64,000 nucleotides of DNA from a virus. The stretch covers positions 62,001 to 126,000 of the IMG/VR virus record IMGVR_UViG_3300031963_000006. The stretch is one strand, 5' to 3'. Positions 33,696 to 45,000 of this stretch are shown piece after piece; the first letter of the stretch is position 1, and the number at the start of each line of letters is the position of its first letter. Below the pieces are notes generated by a model that was not told the DNA's origin, did not search any database, and saw only the letters and a program-made list of their open reading frames with translations. The translations under genes were made by a program, and so were the position numbers.

Positions 33696-36600
33696 ATGTC
33701 AGAGAGCACTTTATCATTTGCATCTAGTGAATCTTTTCGTAAATCACTTATTGTAAGAAATTTACAACCTTATTCTGTTACAGGTGTTTATACTCCACCG
33801 TCTGGCGATATAACTTATGAGTATAATCAATCTGATTTTTCAGTAATTGATTCACCTGATAAATTGATTGCAAAAAATCCATTTGCAAATCAATTATATC
33901 CTCTTAATGAATTTGGACCATCGGGTGGATTTGATTTCAACATCAACTATAATGGACCTCTTGTTCCAGTAAAACCAACCGCTCAACCGTACTATCCATT
34001 AATTGATAGCCCCTTAGTCGGGTTGAGTAATTATTGGTTAAATGAATTAGTTACAGGTCCTGCAAATCAAAACAGCTTTATACCCGATGGAGGATTCAAA
34101 TTTTTATATGAGGTTGACGATTTACCTAACTTAAATAAATATTTTTCGCCTTATTGGGACCCACCAACATTTGTTCCATCATTTTATAGTCCGTATGAGA
34201 TATTAACATCTACAAATCCGGTTGGTTCAGACGGACCATTATCACAAGATTCATTTATCGCTCGTTTAGGTGCTCAAACATTAAAGGAACTTTTTATTGA
34301 GAGAATTAATTTTGAGATTTATCAAAACACGGTAGGGGCTGTCAACTTAGCTAGTTTACAGGACCCATTCGAGGCTAGTTTATTAATAACAGGTCAACAA
34401 CCTTTAGTTTACAGAAATTGGAGAATTACCGTACCTGAAAATCCTATATTAGCGGCGGTTGATTTTGCGACAAGATTAGCTGGTGCTTATTGGCCCGTGT
34501 CACCAATACCTGGTGATTATTTTGATGAAAACACCAACGGTAATTTACAGACCAGTCAAACATCAACGGCATTAAATGTTACTAATAATTTAACAGGTGG
34601 TTTTTTAGGACCGATTTTAAATATAACTAGAAATCCATCCGAAATATTTTTAGCAAATACAGGAAATGGACAAAGGTCGGCACTATTCAATAATATAGAT
34701 TATAATAGATATAGACCCGCATATGATAGAGGATTATTAGGTACTTTAGCTCAAGGGTTGACAAACCTACTAGCATCCGCAATTAATCCTAATAATGGAA
34801 CGTTAATAGGTGGTTATTATGTTGGAAGTAATACTTCAGAACCTTCACAAATAAATTCACCACCCAATCAGTTGCCAATAAATCCATATGGACAACAGGT
34901 CCAAACACCTGTTTATGGTCCATCCGAATTAGCTATATTATACGAAGGAAATCAAGAAGTTCTTAATTTTGGATTAGCTGGAAAATCTTTATCAGATGGA
35001 GGAGGAATTGATGGTCAATTTGTTTGGACATCGCCAAAATATAAAGGAAATGCGGGATACAAACCAACACCAGGTGGCGGAGCGGGAAGTTTGGACGAAC
35101 AATTCAATTTAGTTAGTTCTAATTATACTCGTGACTCATCAACAAATATTGATTTTAAAGATAACTCAATATTAGACCAAACTCAAAGGTTAATTGAATC
35201 TGCTGACTTAGTAGAAGGTATTGCTAGATTAAAACACGTAGGTAATGCAATCAATCAAGTTTCTAAAGTATTCAATGATGGATATAAAGAAATGACTAAA
35301 GGTTCTAAAGTTTTATCTTATGTTGATAATACCACAGGAACTCAAGCGGGTATTGAATATTGTAGAGTCTTTGCTAAAGATACTCCTTACTATACCTACT
35401 CTGATTTACAAAAGACTGAGGGTATTACTAATTCAGGAAGAAGATTTTCATATTCCGTATTAGATAACACCTTCAATTTGAATATTTCTCCAACTAAAAA
35501 CCCTGGCTCAACAAATATTATTGCTGACGGAAATAACGGAACAGGTGGGTATGCTAAAAAATATATGTTCTCTATTGAAAATTTAGCGTGGAGAACATCC
35601 AGTAGACCCGGATATACCTATGACGAACTTCCAACATGTGAAAAAGGTCCAAATGGGGGTAGGGTAATGTGGTTTCCTCCATATGATTTAAAATTTAGTG
35701 ATACAAGTAAACCAAGTTTTAGTCCGACTTCTTTTTTAGGTAGACCTGAGCCGATTTATACATATAAAGACACTAGTCGTAGTGGAACTTTAAGTTGGAC
35801 TATTATAGTTGATAGTCCTTCAATTATGAATTTAATTATTGAAAAACAATTGAAAGGTACTGCAAGAGAAAGAGTTGATTCTATTATTGATTCCTTTTTT
35901 GCGGGGTGTGTAAAGTACGATATATATGAGTTAGCCCAAAAATTTAATACTATACCGGCCAAGGATTTATATACCTACCAAGAAATTTTGAATAATCCAC
36001 AATTAACCGAAGAAGAGGTAAACTATGTTGTTGAATCAATACCAAAAGACCCTGAAGTTTGTGTGTCGGATTTATGGGGAGATGTTCCTGAAACTAAAAA
36101 AGTGTCTAATGAGCCTGAATTAGAAGCATTTGCCGATACCTATACTAATTTGTCATTTTATTTTGATAATAATGTGCCAGGGCCTAATAATGGTACAACA
36201 TCGAATGAGGATTATTTGAGTGCTTACAACTCATATGTTAGTAATAAACAAGTTTACGGAGCTCAGGCTAATAATTTATTTAATACTGATGATTTTAATG
36301 GTAATGTTCTTGATTTCTTTGATAATGTTATAACAAATAATTTTGAAAAAATTAATAGTGGTTCATCTTGTATGGTACAAGATTTATATAAGATATTATC
36401 AGAACAAAAGGGAACTATTGTTATAACTTTAGAAGGTGCGGCTTCGGCTAAGGCAACGCCTGAATATAATCAAAAATTATCCGAAAGAAGAATTGATTCT
36501 GTAATAAAATATTTACAAAATTATTCTGAAGGTGATGTTTCGTTTAAAAAATATTTAGAAGACGGTTCTTTAAAAATAAATTCTGCCGGAGGGTCTGGTG

Positions 36601-38750
36601 AAAACACAACAATTCCGGTTGGGGAAGGTAATATATCTCAAGACCCAATTAATTGTACCGAAGAAACTAAAGATAAGAACGGTAAAACTAATCAAGGTTC
36701 GTTAATTTATTCTGTAAGTGCTATGGCCTGCAGAAGGGTAAGGATTACTAGTATTAACTATACCGATATACCAAAAGAAGAAACGACATTTGTTAATAAA
36801 GTTACAGGTCAAACAACTACAATTGAAAATCCCCCTTCTGACGAAACATCAGGACAAGGTATAACCCCTCAGTTTCCAAAACCACAACCAACCATAACTA
36901 TTGAGAAGAAACTAAAAGAAGGTATTAGTAAAAAAATATTAAGAAACTTATTAAGTGAATGTGATTATTTTGAGGTACTAAAACAAGACGTACCAATGGT
37001 ATATGATTCGATTAAAGAAAAAATTAAATATTTTAATCCGGCGTTCCACTCAATGACACCTGAGGGTTTAAATGCTAGATTAACTTTCCTTAATCAGTGT
37101 ACTAGACCTGGAGAAACAGTTCCTACTATAGGAGCGGATGGTAAACCAAAAACAAATGATGCAATTAACACTTCATTTGGAGCTCCCCCCATTTTAATAT
37201 TAAGAATTGGAGATTTTTATAATTGTAAGATAGTGCCTGATAATATAGCATTTACATATGAGCCATTAATTTATGATATGAATCCTGAGGGTATTGGATT
37301 ACAACCAATGGTGGTGAAAGTTCAAATGTCTTTTTCCATGATTGGAGGACATGGATTGAAAGAACCAGTTGACCAATTGCAGAATGCGTTGTCATTTAAT
37401 TATTATGCTAACACAGAAATTTATGATGAAAGGTCAACATGGACTGATGATTCATGGAAAGTAATTGATAAGAAATTAATAGACTCAATTGAACAGTCAG
37501 AACAACCAGCAACAGTTGCTAATGTAGAGAACCAACGAACTAATGATGGAGGAACAACAATTGGTGAAATTATAACTAATATACCTGTTGAAAGTGGTCA
37601 AACTGGTGAAATAGCATATCAAAAAATAATGGATACCCTGTTTGACCAAACAAAAGGATATATTGATGCGGTTCCTAATCTTTTAGAAAAAATAATGTTG
37701 AATACAAACCAAGGTATTGTTCAGATTATAAGTAATAATAGATTATATAGTGAAGGTTTACTTAATGTTGATTTGGATGAAGTTGGCTCGGCTCCAATTT
37801 ACGGAGCCCCAAATAAAATGGACGCGAAAATAAAAGAAATTTTTGATAAAGTAATATTAGAAATTCAGGACCAAACTAACCCAATTATTAGTGAATTAAA
37901 CACTATTGAATGGCAACCAAAAGATTTATCTGCGGTCATTACCAATATGGTCGATTATATTAATTCTCTTTCTTCTGAATTCTCAAACGGAATATTCACT
38001 ACTATACAGGAATTAGTTTTGTTGGAACAAGATTATGTGCAAAATTTAAGAAAAATAAATTTGGTTGCAGATTTAACTGATGGTAAAATTATTGATAAGG
38101 GAGTTCCAAGACCCTACACTCTTTCGGGAACTGATAAGGTGAGTGAATCAACAACCATTGATGACGATACTATAACAACAACAGATGATGAATTGTGGAA
38201 TGATATTGCGAGATTACAATTAACGCTAGAAGAGTATTATGAATTTTTACAAGATAAAAAGATATTTGAACCAATAGGTGATTTTACTGCAGATTTTATC
38301 CCGATATATCAAGATTTTATAGGTAATGCAGAGTCACCAACACCGGAAAAAACATTCTTTTTAGTTGTCGGTAGAATTTTTGATAATAGAACAAAACGTC
38401 AAGAATTTGTAAATGCGGTAATAAAAGGTGATTTAGAAAATGTAAAAGACCCACAAAAATTAAAAAAGAAATTCGAGGATATTGTTGATGATTTAGCTAA
38501 AGAATACAGTAAAGAAATTTCCGCCGAAGAAAAGTTATATAAAGACTTTAAGAAAAGTAGTGAATTTAAAGATTTTTCTGAAGGTTTGGACGAAAAACTA
38601 TACCCTAAAGGAAAAACTCGTAAATTTACTTATACCACAGTACCTGGAACTGATGCGGAAACTCAAAAAACTGCTATTTCACAGTTATATAGTGGAGGAA
38701 ATACCGGTGAGGATAGTACATATATAGGAAAAGCAAAATTCAATTCATAA
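33696..38750 (+). CDS. Very large baseplate/hub protein with an OmpA-like domain
   Basis: This is a 1684-residue structural protein in the baseplate hub region. Residues about 685-760 hold SGTLSWTIIVDSPSIMNLII and FFAGCVKYDIYELAQKFNT. Residues about 880-1010 look like an OmpA/MotB C-terminal domain (TIVITLEGAASAKATPEYNQ, KLSERRIDSVIKYLQNYSEG), a fold that usually grips peptidoglycan. Residues about 1165-1240 carry FYNCKIVPDNIAFTYEPLIY and DQLQNALSFNYYANTEIYDE, a stretch typical of tail-associated hub proteins. The C-terminal 400 residues are helical and charged. It is followed 3 bases later by the gp53-like gene. No T4 counterpart of this size is known to me. Confidence 0.6.
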   Translation: MSESTLSFASSESFRKSLIVRNLQPYSVTGVYTPPSGDITYEYNQSDFSVIDSPDKLIAKNPFANQLYPLNEFGPSGGFDFNINYNGPLVPVKPTAQPYYPLIDSPLVGLSNYWLNELVTGPANQNSFIPDGGFKFLYEVDDLPNLNKYFSPYWDPPTFVPSFYSPYEILTSTNPVGSDGPLSQDSFIARLGAQTLKELFIERINFEIYQNTVGAVNLASLQDPFEASLLITGQQPLVYRNWRITVPENPILAAVDFATRLAGAYWPVSPIPGDYFDENTNGNLQTSQTSTALNVTNNLTGGFLGPILNITRNPSEIFLANTGNGQRSALFNNIDYNRYRPAYDRGLLGTLAQGLTNLLASAINPNNGTLIGGYYVGSNTSEPSQINSPPNQLPINPYGQQVQTPVYGPSELAILYEGNQEVLNFGLAGKSLSDGGGIDGQFVWTSPKYKGNAGYKPTPGGGAGSLDEQFNLVSSNYTRDSSTNIDFKDNSILDQTQRLIESADLVEGIARLKHVGNAINQVSKVFNDGYKEMTKGSKVLSYVDNTTGTQAGIEYCRVFAKDTPYYTYSDLQKTEGITNSGRRFSYSVLDNTFNLNISPTKNPGSTNIIADGNNGTGGYAKKYMFSIENLAWRTSSRPGYTYDELPTCEKGPNGGRVMWFPPYDLKFSDTSKPSFSPTSFLGRPEPIYTYKDTSRSGTLSWTIIVDSPSIMNLIIEKQLKGTARERVDSIIDSFFAGCVKYDIYELAQKFNTIPAKDLYTYQEILNNPQLTEEEVNYVVESIPKDPEVCVSDLWGDVPETKKVSNEPELEAFADTYTNLSFYFDNNVPGPNNGTTSNEDYLSAYNSYVSNKQVYGAQANNLFNTDDFNGNVLDFFDNVITNNFEKINSGSSCMVQDLYKILSEQKGTIVITLEGAASAKATPEYNQKLSERRIDSVIKYLQNYSEGDVSFKKYLEDGSLKINSAGGSGENTTIPVGEGNISQDPINCTEETKDKNGKTNQGSLIYSVSAMACRRVRITSINYTDIPKEETTFVNKVTGQTTTIENPPSDETSGQGITPQFPKPQPTITIEKKLKEGISKKILRNLLSECDYFEVLKQDVPMVYDSIKEKIKYFNPAFHSMTPEGLNARLTFLNQCTRPGETVPTIGADGKPKTNDAINTSFGAPPILILRIGDFYNCKIVPDNIAFTYEPLIYDMNPEGIGLQPMVVKVQMSFSMIGGHGLKEPVDQLQNALSFNYYANTEIYDERSTWTDDSWKVIDKKLIDSIEQSEQPATVANVENQRTNDGGTTIGEIITNIPVESGQTGEIAYQKIMDTLFDQTKGYIDAVPNLLEKIMLNTNQGIVQIISNNRLYSEGLLNVDLDEVGSAPIYGAPNKMDAKIKEIFDKVILEIQDQTNPIISELNTIEWQPKDLSAVITNMVDYINSLSSEFSNGIFTTIQELVLLEQDYVQNLRKINLVADLTDGKIIDKGVPRPYTLSGTDKVSESTTIDDDTITTTDDELWNDIARLQLTLEEYYEFLQDKKIFEPIGDFTADFIPIYQDFIGNAESPTPEKTFFLVVGRIFDNRTKRQEFVNAVIKGDLENVKDPQKLKKKFEDIVDDLAKEYSKEISAEEKLYKDFKKSSEFKDFSEGLDEKLYPKGKTRKFTYTTVPGTDAETQKTAISQLYSGGNTGEDSTYIGKAKFNS

Positions 38751-38753
38751 GTT

Positions 38754-39080
38754 ATGGCAAAAAAACAATATTATAATAGATATAGTGAGTTTCTTGTTGA
38801 TGGTTCACCATCGGTAGTGACATATGTTGATTTGCCTTCTAAAAGTACTGACAAAAGGTACATTTATAAAGTTGGTCAATCTAGATTAGATAAGGTATCA
38901 CAACAATATTATGGGACTCCTTTTTTTGGGTGGTTAATTTTAATGGGTAACCCAAAATTTGGAGGACAAGAATGGAATATAGTTGACGGCAGTGTATTGA
39001 CTATTCCATTTCCGCTGATAACTTCATTACAGGACTATAAAAATCAGTTAGACAATCATTTCTTTTATTATGGCAGATAA
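38754..39080 (+). CDS. 53: Baseplate wedge protein gp53-like (LysM-type fold)
   Basis: In 108 residues, RYIYKVGQSRLDKVSQQYYG, followed by TPFFGWLILMGNPKFGGQEW and VDGSVLTIPFPL, matches the LysM-like half of gp53. The YYGTPFFGW motif is typical of baseplate LysM domains. gp53 joins wedges to the hub in T4. The protein is shorter than T4 gp53 (196), so the second domain is missing. The gene overlaps the next start by 11 bases. Confidence 0.65.
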   Translation: MAKKQYYNRYSEFLVDGSPSVVTYVDLPSKSTDKRYIYKVGQSRLDKVSQQYYGTPFFGWLILMGNPKFGGQEWNIVDGSVLTIPFPLITSLQDYKNQLDNHFFYYGR

Positions 39081-42000
39081 TTCAGAGAACATATTAGTAG
39101 AATTTGATTACAACAACATTACCATAATAGACCCAAACAAAGTTATTGATGAAAATGGTAACGCTAAAGAAAGATACGTAAGTCAGGAAGACTTAGTCAT
39201 GTATGCTAATTTGGAATGTAAACCAATTCCAAGAACAAAATTAGCTGTTGGGTCTAATAATGACGATATCATCCGAAATACATCAATTGCCTCTATTAAT
39301 TTCTTAAAACCGGGTGGTAAACGAATACTTGAAAATGATTATACAGATAATTTAACAGGTCAGGAGAATCTAAAGTCGGAAAACAAGATTAATTCAAAGG
39401 ATGAAGAGTATTATGCAAAACAAACCAATTTATCGGGAGGAAATAATGGTACGGTAGATAGTGGGTTGTTAGGTATAACATCAATTTCTATACAACAAAA
39501 CACCTCTTTTACTCCTGTGATAACAATTGAGTTAGAAGACGTTAAAGGTAGAGCGTTATTTGAATCGGGTAATAATTCACCATATGCTGCATTTTTTAAT
39601 ATGCCATACCCAATATTTTATTTGACTATAAAGGGATATTATGGAAAGGCGGTAAGATTACCATTAATGTTACAAAGTTTTAATAGTAGGTACAATACAT
39701 CTTCGGGTAATTTCCATATTACTCTTAGTATGATTACCTATAAATATAATGTGTTAAATGAGGTAACTATGGCGGCAGCAATTGCAACACCACAAATGTA
39801 TCAAAAAAATATTGATATAAAAGGTGTTGAAGGAGGACCGTCACAATTTGCAAATATAACTAGTGTATCGGTTTCGTTAGGTAAACAGAAAATGCACGAG
39901 ATGTATAGTGAATATAAAACCAAAGGACTAATACCCGATGATTTTCCTGAGATAACAATTCTCCAAATGTATTATAGATTGGAGAATTTTATCAAAAACA
40001 CTTTAGAATCTTATATACAACAAAACCTTGACCCATTAAACAACGTACAAGAATATGAAAAAAAGTTAAGAGAATATCAGGGAAATATCGCAACTTATCA
40101 AAAATCGTGGAAAGATAAGTATATGGATAACGAAAATTTCTATGTTAGTAATTTAAGTGGGGAAAAACTTTATTCGTTCAAAAAAGAGTTCGATGAACAA
40201 TCGAAACGAGAGGTGGCCTTAGCGGAGTTAAAAAAATACATTACTGAGTATAATGAAATTTTGAATAAAAATGAAACAGTAGGTACTAACGGGTCATATG
40301 AAATAAATGGAAACTTAGAAAAATGTGCTATCCCAAATAATATAACCTTCGACATATTTTTAGAAATAATTGATAAACCCGAAGATGTCAATTTACAAAA
40401 AACATTAAATCAAAGGTCGAGTAAGAAAAAATTTACTAACGATGAAATTAGTAAATTACAAGCCGAACTAAACACAAATATGACATTTAATTCGGGAAAA
40501 ATTATAATGAAAGATGGGGGCATTGTTCCTGAATATACGTATTACAAATTTGGTGATTTAAATGAAGAACAGTCACCTGTACCATTGTTTAGAACATTTT
40601 TAGGTGAAATTAATAGAATGTTCAAAGATGTTAAATCATATCGAGAAAAAATTCAAGACGCTCTTACTAAAGCTTTAACAGAAAAAATTCAATCAAAAGA
40701 TAACGGAATTGGATTTGTGCCTACGATTAGAAATGTTCTATCTGTTATTTTTGCAAATGGAGAGGCGTTTCTAAGAATAATGGACGATGTCCATGCAAAG
40801 GCGTGGGAAGTTAGAGACGACACAGACAGAAAGAAGGCTATTTTAGACCCATCAGTTTCGAACGCAAATCCTGATAATTTATCAAGTGGTGATAATACTA
40901 ACCTACCGATATATCCATGGCCACAATATATTGTAGAAACCGCCGGAGAAAATGGGCAAGAAAAATACATTGTTGCGTACCCTGGTGACCCTAAGTATTC
41001 TAATTTAACTAACGCTACTTCTTATGAAAAATGGCCTGAAGTTGAATTTGTTGAAGAATTTATTAATGCGTTTGTAAATAGAAATCCTGAAATAGATAAT
41101 CCAGAACCAGTATCTAATGAACAAACCGATATTAATAGACTTAGTTTTAATGCTATAGAATTTCCTGTTGAGAATATTGTTTATGGCAATAAAGAAGAAG
41201 TTAAATTTTTCTTTGAAATATACGAAAGACTATTTTATACAATTTATTATTCAAGGTTATCAAGAGCAGAATCATCAATTCAAGAAAAAGATTTGGTTAG
41301 TAGTATCATCGCAGACGCTGAAAAAACTAATTTGCTTTATGCTTTAGGTACTGACAACCCATTTTTAATTGAAAAATTTAAACAGTATGGAATTAATTCT
41401 GCTAATTTTGAAACCACACTCAGACATATATCAAATGGAGGTACAGGACAAAGCTGGCAAAATTTTATTAGAGGTATATTCAATACAAGTTACATAAGAA
41501 ATACGGTACAAAATTCACAATTTGAATTTTTAAATTTAGACAAAATTTTAGAAACTAAATCAAATCCACTACTTTCTTTGGATAGAGAGGATGATTTTTT
41601 AAATTATATAACAGGTAGTAGCTCTTCTAATAGTTATGATTATTCAGACATTTATCCTTTAACTAATTTAAGTTGGTGTAAAGATAAATTAGCTAATGGT
41701 CAATCAATTTCGGATAATAAATCGGCGTTTAACACTACAAAAATTTTGACTTATAATAAGTCAAATAAGACTATTACTAATTTTCCTTATAATTTATCTA
41801 CATTAGAAAAAAGACCAATAACTAATTTTATATACGAAAATACTGTAGTACCAACCGCTGATACTACAACAAATCTAGTTGATTTTTATAACGAAAGAGT
41901 ACGTTCTGAACAATTAGTAACTGAAGGAGATTTAATTTATTACAATTATTCAGGACAAGTAGGATTTTATCAAACAACTTCCATGTTGAATACACCGTTT

Positions 42001-45000
42001 TATGTGAACTCAATACAACAGGCGGTAGAAAAATTTAGAAATTATGATGACTATCCTTACACCGTACCTGCGTATTTGTTCTTAAATAGTTTACCACTAT
42101 CAACTCTAAGAGAAAAGTATAAAACTTATAAAACTTCCGATTCAAATATTACTGTTGAAGATTTAGATTATATCTTGGCTAGTTTGAAAAAATTCGGAGC
42201 GATACACAAAGTACCTTATGCGTGGATTTTGAAAATTGGTTCAATTTACCACAGATACAAAAAATATGTTGAAGACAATATTGACATATTAGATGATTGT
42301 TGGCAAAACTTTAAACAAGTTGAGAATTTTGACCCTATTACTAATGTACCAACTAGAAATTATGGTTTAATAATTAATGGGGCAAATATCGACATAGTTT
42401 TAGAAAAAGATACAATCATTGGTACCGAAACATCCACTCTGATAAACACAGGTTTTTATCCAAAACTAATAAATGATTTCAATGTGTTTTATCAGGGATA
42501 TATGATTTATAGTACTTTTACCGATACTGATATTCAGAACGGTTTCGATAGTGGAGTGACTTTAAATTATGTGTCAGAAGCCATTATTGACGAACCTGAA
42601 GGGTTTGACGATGCCAACCCTATGAGAGATTTACGAGTAATACCATGGTCTGTTAATGTGGATAATATAATAAAAACTTTTACATATCCGATACCATCCC
42701 AAGGTTCATTACTTAACCAAACATTTAATGAATGTTTTATTAAGGAAGGTAACATTGACAAATTAAAATTGGAAGTTAAGGGTAATCAGGCAATGTACGA
42801 TGGCTCAATTAGAAATTTTTGGGCGGCACCTCACTATGGATATTTTGATTTATCAAAAATAAAAAAACCAGAATATGATGAATATATAAAAATAATTTTT
42901 ACCGAAAGCGATGTATCGTCACAAGAAAATTTTGGTTTACACAACCCTATTGTAGGATACTCAAAAATCAGTGAAATATTTTCGGCATTTGATACAGAAA
43001 TTTTAAATAAGTTTGAAGAAGAGTTTTTAAATTTTTCCAAATCAGTATATGATTACGATTTAAAAAATTTATCTGAAACTTTAACCAAAACTGAAAAATC
43101 TTTCAAAAATTTCCAATTTTTAATGAGAGAAATGATGAAAGTGCCTAAACAAAGTACCACAGGAGCAACAGGTACCGAAGCGGTTTCAAGAACTCAAGAA
43201 ATTCAATGTCAAACAATTAATTCATACATTAAAGAATTTTTAAATTTTGACTACGTATTCAAATATGGAAATCCATCGTCATTCGATAAAAAACTATTCT
43301 ACAGTTTTTCCAATAAATTTATTGAAGACCCATACACATGGGAAAAATATACTGAGGCAACACCAGACGCATTACCAGTTCAAGGGGGGTCTGTTACATT
43401 AACAACATCACAAACAAATTTCCCTGAAGAATGGAAAACTCTTAGAATATATGTTGGATTTTCAGATATACCTGAACTCACTTATAAAGATAGTGGTTCA
43501 TTTATAACCGATTTCTTCATAGATTTAAATGTTGGATTTAATGTACAGAATATCAAAAATTTTGCACCGATAATTAAAATTTATGCAACACAAAAATTAA
43601 CACAAACTCAACCACAAACTTCGGTTTCCCCATTACCAATACCGCCTGTTTTACCTACACAACAATTTGTGGGATTAATAATAGAAATTTTTACTTTAAA
43701 TGATGGGTCAACTGTAACTATCTATAAACAAAACGAAAATAAATTTTCATTATTTAGGAATTTTTCACAGGAAATAAAGTTTGTTGGAGAACAAGTAGGT
43801 ATATCTGGAGAAACCAATTTGAATTTAGCAAAAATTGCAATAACTGAAATTTACGGTTTTTATTCACAATCACCTTTAGACCCACAATATATTGCCGCAG
43901 TAACAACTCCTCCCGAACCACAGTTCCCATTAGTACCGAGTTCAACCAACAATTGGGGTAAAGTCACATTCATTAACAATATGGATAACTACCTAAGTGC
44001 TGTTGACAGATTCCAAGGAACAATTGTAGATAATTTAATGATAACATTAAGGTCTAAATTACCTTTAATAACTGTTGAAAACAGTAAAGGTGTTAGAAAA
44101 GATTTAGATGGTTCTCAGACAAAATTAGAACTATGGGAGTCATTTAAAGCAACTAACGATAAATGGATTTCTGGTGGTGATTTTAAAAATAAAACAATTT
44201 TTGAAGATTTACTATTATTAGATAGAGCTAGTAGGAATATTGGTGACACGGTTATTGCCGACATTTTTCATTTGAAAAATTTTATAATGGATGCTAGTCC
44301 CAAAATGTCAGTATTAAGTTTTGCTCAGTCTGTCTTATTAAGAAATAACTTCATGGTGATGAATATACCATCGTATGTTAATTTCTATAATGTACAAGAT
44401 GCGGTTAAAAATCCAAAACCTAGACCCGAAGGTACTTTAGAATTCGCTAATACTTTGTTTGGTACTTTTTTGAATGTTGACTATAGAGATTCATCATCTA
44501 AAATGGTTTGTTTTTTCATCTCAAAACCATCAGAACATTTAGCAATAAATAAAAATGTTGATTACAGGTTCAAAGATGACGCTTTTGATTTGAGAAAAAC
44601 TTCTAATCCATTAGTAGAAAATCAAGTTGGTAAAACAGATTGGGACAAATCGAATAAAGTTGTAGGATTTAATGTTGATATTGGGACACAAAATCAACAA
44701 ATATTCCAAAGTTTTGACGTATCTCAAGAGGCAGGAACCTCTACTGCTGAGTCATTAGAGGTGATTAATCAAATGGCAAACCAATCAGGTAATAGAGGAG
44801 GTGCAACGCAGAATTTATCTTTATATAACATTTATAAAAACAGAAGTTATAAATGTAAGATAATGATGATGGGTAACGCAATGATACAACCAAGTATGTA
44901 TTTTAATTTGAGGTATGTACCTATGTTCAGCGGACCATATATGATTTTGGATGTAACACATAACATAGTCCCTGGTATGTTTCACACCACAATTACCGGT

